A stretch of 7,074 nucleotides of DNA from JBCDBH01 sp039184055. Its GTDB lineage: Bacteria > Acidobacteriota > Thermoanaerobaculia > Multivoradales > J023. Each line of letters opens with the position of its first letter. The first letter of the stretch is position 1. The DNA lies in assembly GCA_039184055.1 (NCBI GenBank), contig JBCDBH010000305.1, forward strand, positions 1 through 7,074. Direction: 5' to 3'. The notes under the pieces were generated by a model that did not search any database, was not told the origin of the DNA, and saw only the letters and a program-made list of their open reading frames with translations. Positions 1-6,858 of this stretch are shown piece by piece. Both the position numbers and the translations under genes were made by a program.

Positions 1-1
1 C

Positions 2-3000
2 GTGCCCGGGGGCTCGACCTTCGCCGTATCGGGAATTCTGTGGACCGCCGATGTCCATGGCGACAAGGCGTCGGGGCTGACGATCACCGACGGCGCCAAC
101 AACTCGAGCGCCTTCATGGAGGACATGGCGACCCAGCTCGAGATCCTGCGGGGCCCGAGCGTCTGGCCACTGGGTGACGCCGCACGCGGCAACTTGCCCG
201 AGCCTCCTGGCTTCGTGCGCGATGCCTGCTGGCAGGGTGACCGCAGCAGCTGGGACTCGTGCAGTGTCGGCTACTGCGAGTGTTTCCGCACCATCACCGA
301 CGCCGTGGCGACGGGTGGCGGGTCGTGTGCGTTCAGTGCCGTCAGCAAGCTGTCCGCCGTCCCGACGAGCACGTCTCGAGGCATCATCGTGGCGATTCAA
401 ACCGCCGCCACGCTGGCCGCCTGCTACGAGGTTGCCGGCGACATGTCACTGGCTCGAGCCGCGCTCCGACAATGCCGTAATACGGCCAATCAGTGCTTCT
501 GTGACAACTTCAATATCTACGATCACTACTGCGAAGACGCCGCCGAAAACGACATCCCGATTCGTCTTCGCATTACCGGTCTGCGCCCCGCCGAATACGT
601 CGACGTGGTCGGTCGCTGCAAGGACGGCGGCAACATCCAGACGGGGCCCACGGTCCGTTTTACCGAAGAAGACGGTCTCCGAGAAGTCATCAGCTGTGAT
701 CCCAGCAAGACACACGAGCTGCTGATCGGCACGGTGTTCTCACCGGGCGCACAGCCAGGTGAGCAACGACAGTGCCATACGCCCAATCCCAACAACGCGA
801 CCACCGATCCGAACGGTCACGATTACACGGTCGACTGTGCCTGCACCAATGATCCCGAGGACGAATGCGCCGCCTTCTTCATTCAGGGTCGGGTCATCGG
901 GCTCGACGGGCTCGACACCGAAGACAAGGAGGTACGTATCCGTGCCCGGATCACCACGCCGGGTCTGGGTAGCGATCCGAGCTCGACGTACTTCCTCACC
1001 GCCACCACCCGTGGTGACACCGACACGATGCCCTTCATCAACGGTGTCGCGGGTGGCGAGTCGGTGGTCTACCGAGGCTCCGAGGTGGTGTTCACCGCCG
1101 AGAAGATGCCCGAGTCGTGCCACATCACCCCGACTGAAACTCGACTGTTCGGCGATCCCGGAGAGGTGGTCGACGCGGTCGAGGTTCGCTGCTCGGCGTG
1201 CAAGAACACCAATTCCAATTGCGGCAGCGTCAGCGCGTTGGCGCAGGTGACCGGTGATCGACGTCCGGTGACCGTCAGCCTCATTCTCGACGGCCAGCCG
1301 ATCACCAGAGAGCTGACGGCGGCGAGCCAATCGCTCGGGTCGGTACCGGCCGGCGCGTCTTTCGAGGCGGTGCGGGTGGTCGACATCATCGAGGAGATCG
1401 AACCTCCCGACGGTCGCTACACCATCTGCCACCTCACCTCACCGGTCGAAGGCAACGTGCCCGACACCGCGCCCGCGGTGGTCGTGACGGTCGATTGCAA
1501 GAAGATGCGCAACAGCGAAACCACCCGCCCGGTGGCACCGCCGGGTGGTGGCCGCGACATCTTCACCTGGCTCGACCCCTACTGCACGCTGCTGTGTCCG
1601 GAGGGCGGCAGCTCGGGCGATTCGGTCACCACGACCGTGCCGTGCCCGCCGTGCACCTGTCAGGACGAGGAAGGCAATTGCACTGAGCCGTGTCTGTGTG
1701 AAGAGACCACGGTGGTCGCCGATCGCTGCATTCTCGACTGTGGCCCCGGCCCGGCACTGGTATTCGGCTCGACCGTCTCGGCACTGGTCGGTGGCTCGGT
1801 CGCCGGTCCGGATTGCGCACATGTCGACGACACCCTGGTGGTGCAGGGCCACGCCAGCAACCCGGACGGTCTGCAAGGTTTCGTGATGGCGATCGATGGC
1901 GTCTACGCCGATCACTGGTCGGCGGGTGGCTCGTCGAGCGCCGCGTTGCCCAAACGCGAAATCGACACCTCGAACCTCGCCGACGGCACCTACGAGGTTT
2001 CGATCATCGCCTTGAGCAACCACCCCGATCATCCGATCCCGACCGAGGTCAAGGTACCGATCGTGGTCGATCACTCCCAACTCGCCTGTCACGAGGATCC
2101 GACCCCGGCTCAGGTCTCCTTCGCTAGTCCGAGCGCCACGACCCTGGCGCCTGGACCGCACACTGTGCGGGTGAACGCCAGCGATCCGGAAAGCGGCATC
2201 GCCCATGTCCAGATCCACTTGAATGGTCGTCTGCTCGAGACCTTGACCAGCGCGCCCTACGAGCTCACCTGGAACGCCACGTCGGGCAGTCACCGGCTCA
2301 CCGCCGTGGCCACCGATCGGTGTGGGCGGTCGTCGATCGCCGAGATCACGGTGACGGTCCAGGATCCGTGCTCGGGTTTTGGCCCACCGGTGGTGACGAT
2401 CACCAATCTCACCGACGGGCAGCCGATTCCGCCCGGTTCGCTGATGGCTCAAGCGGCGGTCAGCGATCCGTCGGGCAGCGGGATCACCGAGGTGCGTTTC
2501 ATCGTCGACGGCAAACCGACCATCGACATCCAAGCACCGTGGCAATCGACCCCACAGTACGTCGAAGGCACCGGCACCCTGCCGATCTCGGTCCGCGCGG
2601 TGGATGGCTGTGGTCGCGCCGGTAGCGAGCAGATCACCGTGCAGCTCACCCAGGCCGGCAGCCTGTGTGTCAGCGATCAAACACCACCGACGGTGAGCCT
2701 GATCACCCCGGGAACCATCATCGGCTCGGGAAACCGCAACGTCGTGGTCAATGCCAGCGATGCCTCCGGGCTGGCGTGGGCGAAGCTCCACGTCGACGGT
2801 GTATTCCAAGGCACCGTGGTGTCCGACGACACGGCCGACTTCCGTTGGCCATGGATCGCCGAACCGGGGGATCGCACCCTCATGGTGCAGGTGGCGGATG
2901 TCTGTAACCGCGTGGCCGTGCTCCATCACACGGTCGACGTGATCAACAGTCTGCCGTGGGGCCCTGGGCAAGGGAACGTGGTCATCGAGGCGGGCGACGG

Positions 3001-3958
3001 TCGGATTCTCGACGGTATCCACCACCCACCCGGTCCCCTGGTGATGCCACATCGGGTGATCAGTCTCGGCGAAACCGCCACGGGAGTCGCCTCGATGCCG
3101 GTCACCGCGACGATGATCAACGACGGCTACGGCCCGTTAACGGTCAACGGTGTCACCACCTCGGGTCCGTTCACCGCCACGCCGACCACTACCCTCCCGG
3201 TGGTGCTGGAGATCGGCGAGGCCGTGGCCTTCGACGTCACCTTCGACGGCACGGGGCACGGTCCGGTGCTCGGCCAATTGGATGTCGGAACCTCGACCGG
3301 ACCTCGCACCGCGCGTCTCTGTGCCGAGTCGGGTCGGCCAGGTGGCTGTGACGCCACCTGGCGACTCGTCGAGTCTTTCGAGCACGGTGGCTACGACGAA
3401 TGGGACGTCTACGGGTCGACCGCCACCGTGACCGCGGCGGCCGCACTACGTGGCGAGTACGGTCTGGAAGTCGACACCACGGGCACCTACCAACCGGCGT
3501 TTCTCCACCAGGTGCTCGGCACTTCGGGGAGCGACGCGATCCGGGTGGGTATCTCGGTCGATGCCAGCGCGCTGAGCCTACCGGCGGGGACCCTCGATAC
3601 CTTCTTCGGTATCGACGCCTACACCGACGGTGTGGCGCGGGCACAGATCCAGATCCGCGAATCAGCGGGAACTCACCAGGTACGTCTACGCATGGCGACC
3701 GACGCGGCGGGCTACGTCGAAAGCACCTGGATCGATCTGGCGAGCAGCGGACCGACCCGAGTCGAGGCCGCCTTCTGGACCGGTAGCGGCGACGGTGGTG
3801 GCTGGCTGCGAGCCAACGGATCGACCACGACGCTCGACCATCTGAGCACCGCCAACCAGACCTACCGACGCGTTCGCTTCGGTTCGGTGTGGGGTACGGG
3901 CTCGGTCGATGCGATCGAGGGCAGCCTATCGATCGATGACATCGAGGTGTGGTTCTGA
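2..3958 (+). CDS. Giant secreted cysteine-rich multi-Ig-domain protein, 5'-truncated by the window edge
   Basis: The frame is open from the first bases to a TGA at 3956-3958 (1318 residues visible). No ribosome-binding site or signal peptide precedes the GTG at 2, so the true start lies upstream. Residue numbers count from that codon. Domains seen: 76-177, a Cys-rich, partly helical region (10 Cys) that I do not recognise; 185-499, three divergent Cys-bracketed beta modules; 528-580, ten cysteines in 53 residues; about 585-985, four bacterial Ig-like domains; about 994-1115, a domain resembling ASH/choice-of-anchor-D (GPFTATPTTTLPVVLEIGEA, then FDVTFDGTGHG); 1120-1318, a LamG/jelly-roll-like beta-sandwich opening with an ESFEHGGYDEWD motif and closing with SIDDIEVWF. 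About 41 cysteines imply oxidative folding outside the cytoplasm. No transmembrane segment, LPXTG motif or autotransporter barrel is visible. The role is inferred to be surface or extracellular adhesion or scaffolding; no enzyme motif was found. Confidence is high for coding, low for function. Confidence 0.93.
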   Translation: MPGGSTFAVSGILWTADVHGDKASGLTITDGANNSSAFMEDMATQLEILRGPSVWPLGDAARGNLPEPPGFVRDACWQGDRSSWDSCSVGYCECFRTITDAVATGGGSCAFSAVSKLSAVPTSTSRGIIVAIQTAATLAACYEVAGDMSLARAALRQCRNTANQCFCDNFNIYDHYCEDAAENDIPIRLRITGLRPAEYVDVVGRCKDGGNIQTGPTVRFTEEDGLREVISCDPSKTHELLIGTVFSPGAQPGEQRQCHTPNPNNATTDPNGHDYTVDCACTNDPEDECAAFFIQGRVIGLDGLDTEDKEVRIRARITTPGLGSDPSSTYFLTATTRGDTDTMPFINGVAGGESVVYRGSEVVFTAEKMPESCHITPTETRLFGDPGEVVDAVEVRCSACKNTNSNCGSVSALAQVTGDRRPVTVSLILDGQPITRELTAASQSLGSVPAGASFEAVRVVDIIEEIEPPDGRYTICHLTSPVEGNVPDTAPAVVVTVDCKKMRNSETTRPVAPPGGGRDIFTWLDPYCTLLCPEGGSSGDSVTTTVPCPPCTCQDEEGNCTEPCLCEETTVVADRCILDCGPGPALVFGSTVSALVGGSVAGPDCAHVDDTLVVQGHASNPDGLQGFVMAIDGVYADHWSAGGSSSAALPKREIDTSNLADGTYEVSIIALSNHPDHPIPTEVKVPIVVDHSQLACHEDPTPAQVSFASPSATTLAPGPHTVRVNASDPESGIAHVQIHLNGRLLETLTSAPYELTWNATSGSHRLTAVATDRCGRSSIAEITVTVQDPCSGFGPPVVTITNLTDGQPIPPGSLMAQAAVSDPSGSGITEVRFIVDGKPTIDIQAPWQSTPQYVEGTGTLPISVRAVDGCGRAGSEQITVQLTQAGSLCVSDQTPPTVSLITPGTIIGSGNRNVVVNASDASGLAWAKLHVDGVFQGTVVSDDTADFRWPWIAEPGDRTLMVQVADVCNRVAVLHHTVDVINSLPWGPGQGNVVIEAGDGRILDGIHHPPGPLVMPHRVISLGETATGVASMPVTATMINDGYGPLTVNGVTTSGPFTATPTTTLPVVLEIGEAVAFDVTFDGTGHGPVLGQLDVGTSTGPRTARLCAESGRPGGCDATWRLVESFEHGGYDEWDVYGSTATVTAAAALRGEYGLEVDTTGTYQPAFLHQVLGTSGSDAIRVGISVDASALSLPAGTLDTFFGIDAYTDGVARAQIQIRESAGTHQVRLRMATDAAGYVESTWIDLASSGPTRVEAAFWTGSGDGGGWLRANGSTTTLDHLSTANQTYRRVRFGSVWGTGSVDAIEGSLSIDDIEVWF
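554..1498 (+). repeat. Three divergent Cys-bracketed beta modules within the giant protein (residues 185-499)
   Basis: Three successive modules (about 185-279, 289-397 and 407-499; 92-109 residues each) share one plan. Each opens with beta strands, and each ends with a Cys about 21-24 residues before a terminal valine-x-Cys strand: C258/C279 (TVDC), C373/C397 (EVRC) and C476/C499 (TVDC). In all three the first Cys is followed by His (CHT, CHI, CHL). The two internal junctions repeat a Cys cluster: C279-A-C281 then C289, and C397-SA-C400 then C407. The pattern recalls the repeated Ig-like modules of large bacterial secreted proteins in which a CTV..NG..GT stretch precedes a final VTC strand. 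The family assignment is by resemblance only. DNA-level identity between copies is low, so the duplication is old. Confidence 0.6.
1583..1741 (+). other. Ten-cysteine segment (residues 528-580) of the giant protein
   Basis: Cysteines fall at residues 528, 532, 548, 551, 553, 560, 564, 566, 576 and 580. The core reads C-x2-C-x-C-x6-C-x3-C-x-C with an acidic filler (QDEEGN), and it is flanked by a proline/glycine-rich linker (PVAPPGGG, about residues 513-520). It separates the three N-terminal modules from the Ig-like array. The spacing would suit a small disulfide knot (EGF- or knottin-like) or, less likely outside the cell, a metal site. I cannot assign a named family. The even number of cysteines fits internal pairing. 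Confidence 0.6.
1754..2956 (+). repeat. Array of four bacterial Ig-like domains in the giant protein (about residues 585-985)
   Basis: Domain 1 (about 585-694) is the most divergent. Domains 2-4 (about 696-788, 790-887, 889-982) carry typical bacterial Ig signatures: VRVNASDPESGI, then HVQIHLNGRLLE and a GSHRLTAVATD strand, with equivalents such as VVVNASDASGL and KLHVDG in domain 4. Each of domains 2-4 has one Cys at the entering linker (696, 790, 889) and one in the loop usually read as D-x-A-G-N in this fold, here DRCGR, DGCGR and DVCNR (Cys 774, 870, 968). The paired spacings of 78, 80 and 79 residues are nearly constant. Domain 1 lacks the loop Cys. Such arrays usually act as rigid stalks or adhesive modules on the cell surface. 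Confidence 0.75.
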
Positions 3959-3986
3959 CCGTCGAGTCGTGAACCCGTTCGTGATG

Positions 3987-4028
3987 CCTGGGGGTGGCCA
4001 CGTGGTCGCCCCCGGGCTTCTTTCGTTC
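3987..4028 (+). terminator. Rho-independent terminator after the giant secreted-protein gene
   Basis: Positions 3987-4016 fold into a 13-bp stem (10 Watson-Crick pairs including a run of five G-C, and three G-T wobbles) closed by the tetraloop ACGT. A T-rich tract, CTTCTTTCGTT, follows directly from 4017. It begins 28 nt after the stop codon of the upstream gene and 108 nt before the porin start. It should therefore separate the two transcription units. The T tract is interrupted, so termination may be partial. Confidence 0.8.
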
Positions 4029-4033
4029 CGTGT

Positions 4034-4061
4034 CACGTTCTCTATGGCACGTTTTCCATGG
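4034..4061. repeat. 14-bp tandem repeat in the leader of the porin gene, possible operator
   Basis: Two adjacent 14-bp units, CACGTTCTCTATGG (4034-4047) and CACGTTTTCCATGG (4048-4061), differ at two pyrimidine positions. The following CA extends the match to 16 bp with 14 identities. They lie 76-103 bp upstream of the porin ATG and just after the terminator, in the only noncoding stretch that can hold the porin promoter. No good -35/-10 pair is visible; the weak candidate TTCACC (4080-4085) with TATTCG (4103-4108) lies downstream of the repeat. A binding site for a dimeric or oligomeric regulator is an inference; a neutral duplication is the alternative. Confidence 0.4.
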
Positions 4062-4136
4062 CAACCAGTTGTGCAACGCTTCACCCACGGCGAGCATCCA
4101 AATATTCGATGACCTTCTAGAGGATCTAGGACGACG

Positions 4137-5399
4137 ATGACCCTTTCTCGGCCCTTGTTCATGCTGGCGATCACCTTCGTAGGGGTGACCGGCCTCGCTT
4201 CACCGATCGCCGCCCAGCCCGCGACGGTCCTGTCGCTCGACTTTTTCGAATTCTCCAATCCCGGCGCGCGCAGTCTCGGGTTCGGTGGCGCCTTTGCCGC
4301 GCTCGCCGACGACGCCACCGCCGCCTACGCCAACCCGGCGGGTCTCGGTCAGTTGGTCGAGCAAGAGGTGTCGTTCGAGGTGCGTTCGTGGAATCGATCG
4401 GTGCCCTTCCTGGCAGGTGGTCGCGTCGACGGCGCGCCGACCGGGATCGGGATCGACACCGAGCCCGGGCCGATCGAGGGCCAGGCTGATCAAAACACCG
4501 TCGATTTATCGTTCGTTTCCTACGTCCGCCCCTACGAGCGCTGGGCGCTCGCCCTCTTTCACCATCAACTCGCCCGTTTCGAGATCCAGACCGAAGCGCA
4601 AGGGCAGTTTTTCGACGTGATCCCCGGGGTGCCGATTCGCTTTCCCGCCACCCGCGAGCGTCTCGAGTTCGATCTCACCTCGACCGGTGCGTCGGCCTCG
4701 TGGAAGGTCAACGAGACCCTGAGCCTCGGTTTGGGCGTGGCGTACATTTCGGGCTCGGCGCTCAGTCGCACCGAGATCTATTTCGCATTCGCGGGCGATC
4801 CGGTAGCGCAATTCGAACCGGTGACCTTCAGCCCCGACGAACGCTCCGGCAGCCTCGATTTCAAGGCCGACGGCTCGACCCTGGCGGCCCGTGCCGGTGT
4901 GCTCTGGCGCCCGACCGAAGCCTGGTCGGCGGCGGCCTTCTTTCGTCAGGGCGGCTCGATCGACGGCGAGCTTTTCCGTCAAAACTCCGGCGCCGGAGGC
5001 GACTTCTCGAACACGGAAGCGACAGAGTTCAACATTCCCGACGTCTACGGTGTCGGCGTCGCCTATCGCGCGCTCGACAACCGTCTCACCCTAGCCGCTG
5101 AGATCGATCGCTTCGAAAGCGAAGCGCTGTTCATCAATGAGGATACGGTCGGCGAGAGCGGTGCATGGGAGGAATACCACCTGGGTGGCGAATACGCCGA
5201 TGTCGTCGGCTCGCGGCTCGTCGCCTGGCGTGGCGGCGTATGGTACGACTCGCGCCGGCAGGGCTTTACGGACGACGACGGCACGATCCACTACGCCGTG
5301 GGCGTGGGGCTCGCCACCGGTCGGTGGCAATTCGATCTCGGTGCCGATTTCTCCGACGCGGTCGACACCATCGGTCTGTCGACGATCTACAAGTTCTGA
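4137..5399 (+). CDS. FadL/OmpP1-type outer-membrane beta-barrel protein (hydrophobic-substrate transport family)
   Basis: A 420-residue protein, the usual size for the FadL/OmpP1/TodX family. These are 14-stranded outer-membrane barrels that let hydrophobic compounds such as fatty acids or aromatics cross the membrane. The ATG at 4137 has AGGA at 4128-4131 (5-nt spacing), with a second AGGA at 4121. The signal peptide is clear: a hydrophobic core at residues 7-20, then SPIAA before a likely cleavage after A26. The family hallmark follows: NPGARSLGFGGAFAALADD at 41-59 leading to the NPAGL motif at 66-70. The rest alternates in beta-strand fashion. It ends in STIYKF, with a terminal Phe and a Tyr at the third-last position, as recognised by the BAM assembly machinery. 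The substrate cannot be read from sequence. The gene follows a terminator, so it is probably transcribed alone. Its stop lies 4 bp from the stop of the converging regulator gene. Family assignment is confident; function within the family is open. Confidence 0.9.
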   Translation: MTLSRPLFMLAITFVGVTGLASPIAAQPATVLSLDFFEFSNPGARSLGFGGAFAALADDATAAYANPAGLGQLVEQEVSFEVRSWNRSVPFLAGGRVDGAPTGIGIDTEPGPIEGQADQNTVDLSFVSYVRPYERWALALFHHQLARFEIQTEAQGQFFDVIPGVPIRFPATRERLEFDLTSTGASASWKVNETLSLGLGVAYISGSALSRTEIYFAFAGDPVAQFEPVTFSPDERSGSLDFKADGSTLAARAGVLWRPTEAWSAAAFFRQGGSIDGELFRQNSGAGGDFSNTEATEFNIPDVYGVGVAYRALDNRLTLAAEIDRFESEALFINEDTVGESGAWEEYHLGGEYADVVGSRLVAWRGGVWYDSRRQGFTDDDGTIHYAVGVGLATGRWQFDLGADFSDAVDTIGLSTIYKF

Positions 5400-5403
5400 G
5401 CTT

Positions 5404-6858
5404 CTACGAGCCGAGCGTCGCCAACCAGCGCGCGCGAATCGGGCTCGCCACCCGGTGGGTCTGATCCGCCAGACGCTCGACCAAACCGAGCCGTTCGAGC
5501 GTGAGCAACCCACCGAGCACCGCCGCGCGCTCACTCTCGGCGGTCACCAAGCCGTCGAGCGACATCCCATCCGGTGACGCGGCGAGCTGGACCATCAAGT
5601 CGCGATCCCGCGCCTCGAGCAGCTGGTGATCGACCTGAAAAAAGAACGCCACCGCCGGATCGGCCGCCACGATTTCGCTCGCCTCGTCGAGATGGCTCGC
5701 CTCGTCGAGATGGCTGCCACCGCGACGCAGCATCTCGCGACACAGCATTTGAATCAAAAAGGGATGGTGACCGGCGCGACGCGCGATGTCGCAGGCAATC
5801 TCGGTATCGATCGTCGGTCGTGAGGCGTCGTCCGCCTGGGTCTGCCGGGCCAGGGCCACGGCGTCGTCGGTGGTGAGCCCACCCACATGGAGCGGTGGCG
5901 CCAAACCATGGAGAAAAGGCGACGTATCGTCGCGTTGCTCGGCGAGCTGCCAAAGACGCGTGCTCGCCGCCATGACGGTGCGAATGCCGTCCGCCGAATG
6001 CAGCGCGCGACGCATCTTGCGCAGCAGGCTCGGGTCTTGACGCGCCAGGTGGATGAGCTCTTCGGCCTCGTCGATCAGCAGAAGAAGCGAGCGCTGCCGT
6101 TTGACCACGCCGCGGCGCAGCTGGCGGAGCGCGGCAAAAAGATCCGTGGCGTCGACCTCGATATCGAGCTCGGCCAAACGCTCGTCACTGTCGTCGAGCA
6201 GGGCCAAGAAATCCTCGTGCAGCTCGGCGGGGGTGTCGATTCCCTGTAGATCCCAATAGAGCGGGAAGAACCGGTCACCGGCGCGGGTCAGATACTCGGC
6301 TTGTCGCAGCACCGAGGTCTTGCCGATGGCGCGCGTGCCGAGCAGCCAGATCAGGCTGCGATGGCCGTCGAGCAGCTCGGCGAGCTCACGCGCTCGACCG
6401 TAGAACCGGCTTCCCGACACCCATTGACCGACCGGATAGCCCGCCGGAACGACGGCTCGTGACGACGTGGTGATCGGTGCAGCCAACGTGGTCGGAGCGG
6501 CAGCGGCGGCCACCTCTTCGATCGGTGTCGGGGTCACCACCAGGCGATAGCCCCGTTTGGCGATCGTCTCGATAAAGCGAGGGGCGCGAGCATCGTCACG
6601 GAGGGCGCGACGCAGACCGGCGATCGCCCGCGTCACCACCGACTCGGTCACGAAGGTATCGGCCCAGACCACCGTGGCGATGTCGTCTTTGCTCACCACG
6701 TCCCCCGCTCGACTCGCCAGGAACACCAGAACATCCATCATCTTGGGCTCGATCGACACATCACCCGGCTCACCACGGAGCAGATTGCGTGTCGGCTCGA
6801 CGATCCATTGCTCGAGATAGAAGGCTTCGGAAAACGGCGTCCCGGCTCGGTGGTCCAT
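5404..6858 (-). CDS. CadC/OmpR-type winged-helix regulator fused to an AAA/STAND-like ATPase with a C-terminal winged helix
   Basis: A 484-residue cytoplasmic protein. Residues 13-112 form an OmpR/CadC-type winged helix: a helix around VLVFLASRAGDVVSKDDI, the recognition helix TESVVTRAIAGLRRAL (71-86) and the wing signature FIETIAKRGYRLV. An Ala/Pro/Thr linker (113-140) leads to an ATPase of the AAA_16/STAND type. It has an FYGRARELAELL entry motif at 152-163, Walker A GTRAIGKT at 174-181, Walker B LLLLIDE at 258-264, a sensor-like TVMAAST at 294-300 and the STAND-type GHHPFLIQ motif at 363-370. Residues about 403-484 look like a second winged helix, ending SPIRARWL. There is no receiver, BTAD, TPR, WD40 or transmembrane segment, so the input signal is unclear. 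ATG 6858 was chosen because domain homology begins soon after it and a -10-like box lies 8 nt upstream. The in-frame ATG at 6921, preceded by GGTGA, would add 21 residues and is the alternative. Inferred role: ATP-controlled DNA-binding regulator. Confidence 0.88.
   Translation of the reverse strand: MDHRAGTPFSEAFYLEQWIVEPTRNLLRGEPGDVSIEPKMMDVLVFLASRAGDVVSKDDIATVVWADTFVTESVVTRAIAGLRRALRDDARAPRFIETIAKRGYRLVVTPTPIEEVAAAAAPTTLAAPITTSSRAVVPAGYPVGQWVSGSRFYGRARELAELLDGHRSLIWLLGTRAIGKTSVLRQAEYLTRAGDRFFPLYWDLQGIDTPAELHEDFLALLDDSDERLAELDIEVDATDLFAALRQLRRGVVKRQRSLLLLIDEAEELIHLARQDPSLLRKMRRALHSADGIRTVMAASTRLWQLAEQRDDTSPFLHGLAPPLHVGGLTTDDAVALARQTQADDASRPTIDTEIACDIARRAGHHPFLIQMLCREMLRRGGSHLDEASHLDEASEIVAADPAVAFFFQVDHQLLEARDRDLMVQLAASPDGMSLDGLVTAESERAAVLGGLLTLERLGLVERLADQTHRVASPIRARWLATLGS
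5677..5712 (-). repeat. Perfect 18-bp tandem duplication inside the regulator gene (HLDEAS twice)
   Basis: The plus-strand unit GCTCGCCTCGTCGAGATG occurs at 5677-5694 and again, without a mismatch, at 5695-5712. Read on the coding (minus) strand it gives the hexapeptide HLDEAS twice in frame (residues 383-394). It lies between the STAND-type ATPase helices and the C-terminal winged helix. Perfect identity in wobble positions points to a recent slippage event that keeps the frame. Confidence 0.95.

Noticed and set aside
740..1432. 230-codon minus-strand open frame
   Set aside because: Shadow of the plus-strand coding frame; low-complexity Arg/Gly/Val composition and no recognisable motif.
1652..1697. 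C-x-C-rich stretch considered as an iron-sulfur or zinc site
   Set aside because: The protein looks secreted and the surrounding regions are rich in likely disulfides, so a disulfide knot is the simpler reading.
1439..3052. 537-codon open frame on the minus strand opposite the giant secreted-protein gene
   Set aside because: It is the mirror of a high-GC coding strand in which TTA, CTA and TCA codons are rare. Its translation is Arg/His/Asp/Gly-rich with no domain signature, while the plus strand shows clear Ig-like domains.
3237..4097. 286-codon minus-strand open frame spanning the end of the secreted-protein gene and the terminator
   Set aside because: The predicted protein is extremely Arg/Pro/Ser-rich, runs through a terminator hairpin and overlaps a convincing gene on the other strand.
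4117..4130. CTAG-AGGAT-CTAG inverted repeat over the porin ribosome-binding region, considered as a translational control hairpin
   Set aside because: Only a 4-bp stem, too weak to be stable alone; more simply read as two AGGA-like ribosome-binding motifs.
5391..5403. Small imperfect palindrome AAGTTCTGAGCTT at the convergent gene junction, considered as a bidirectional terminator
   Set aside because: The stem is short with a wobble, the loop would be a single base, and there is no T tract.
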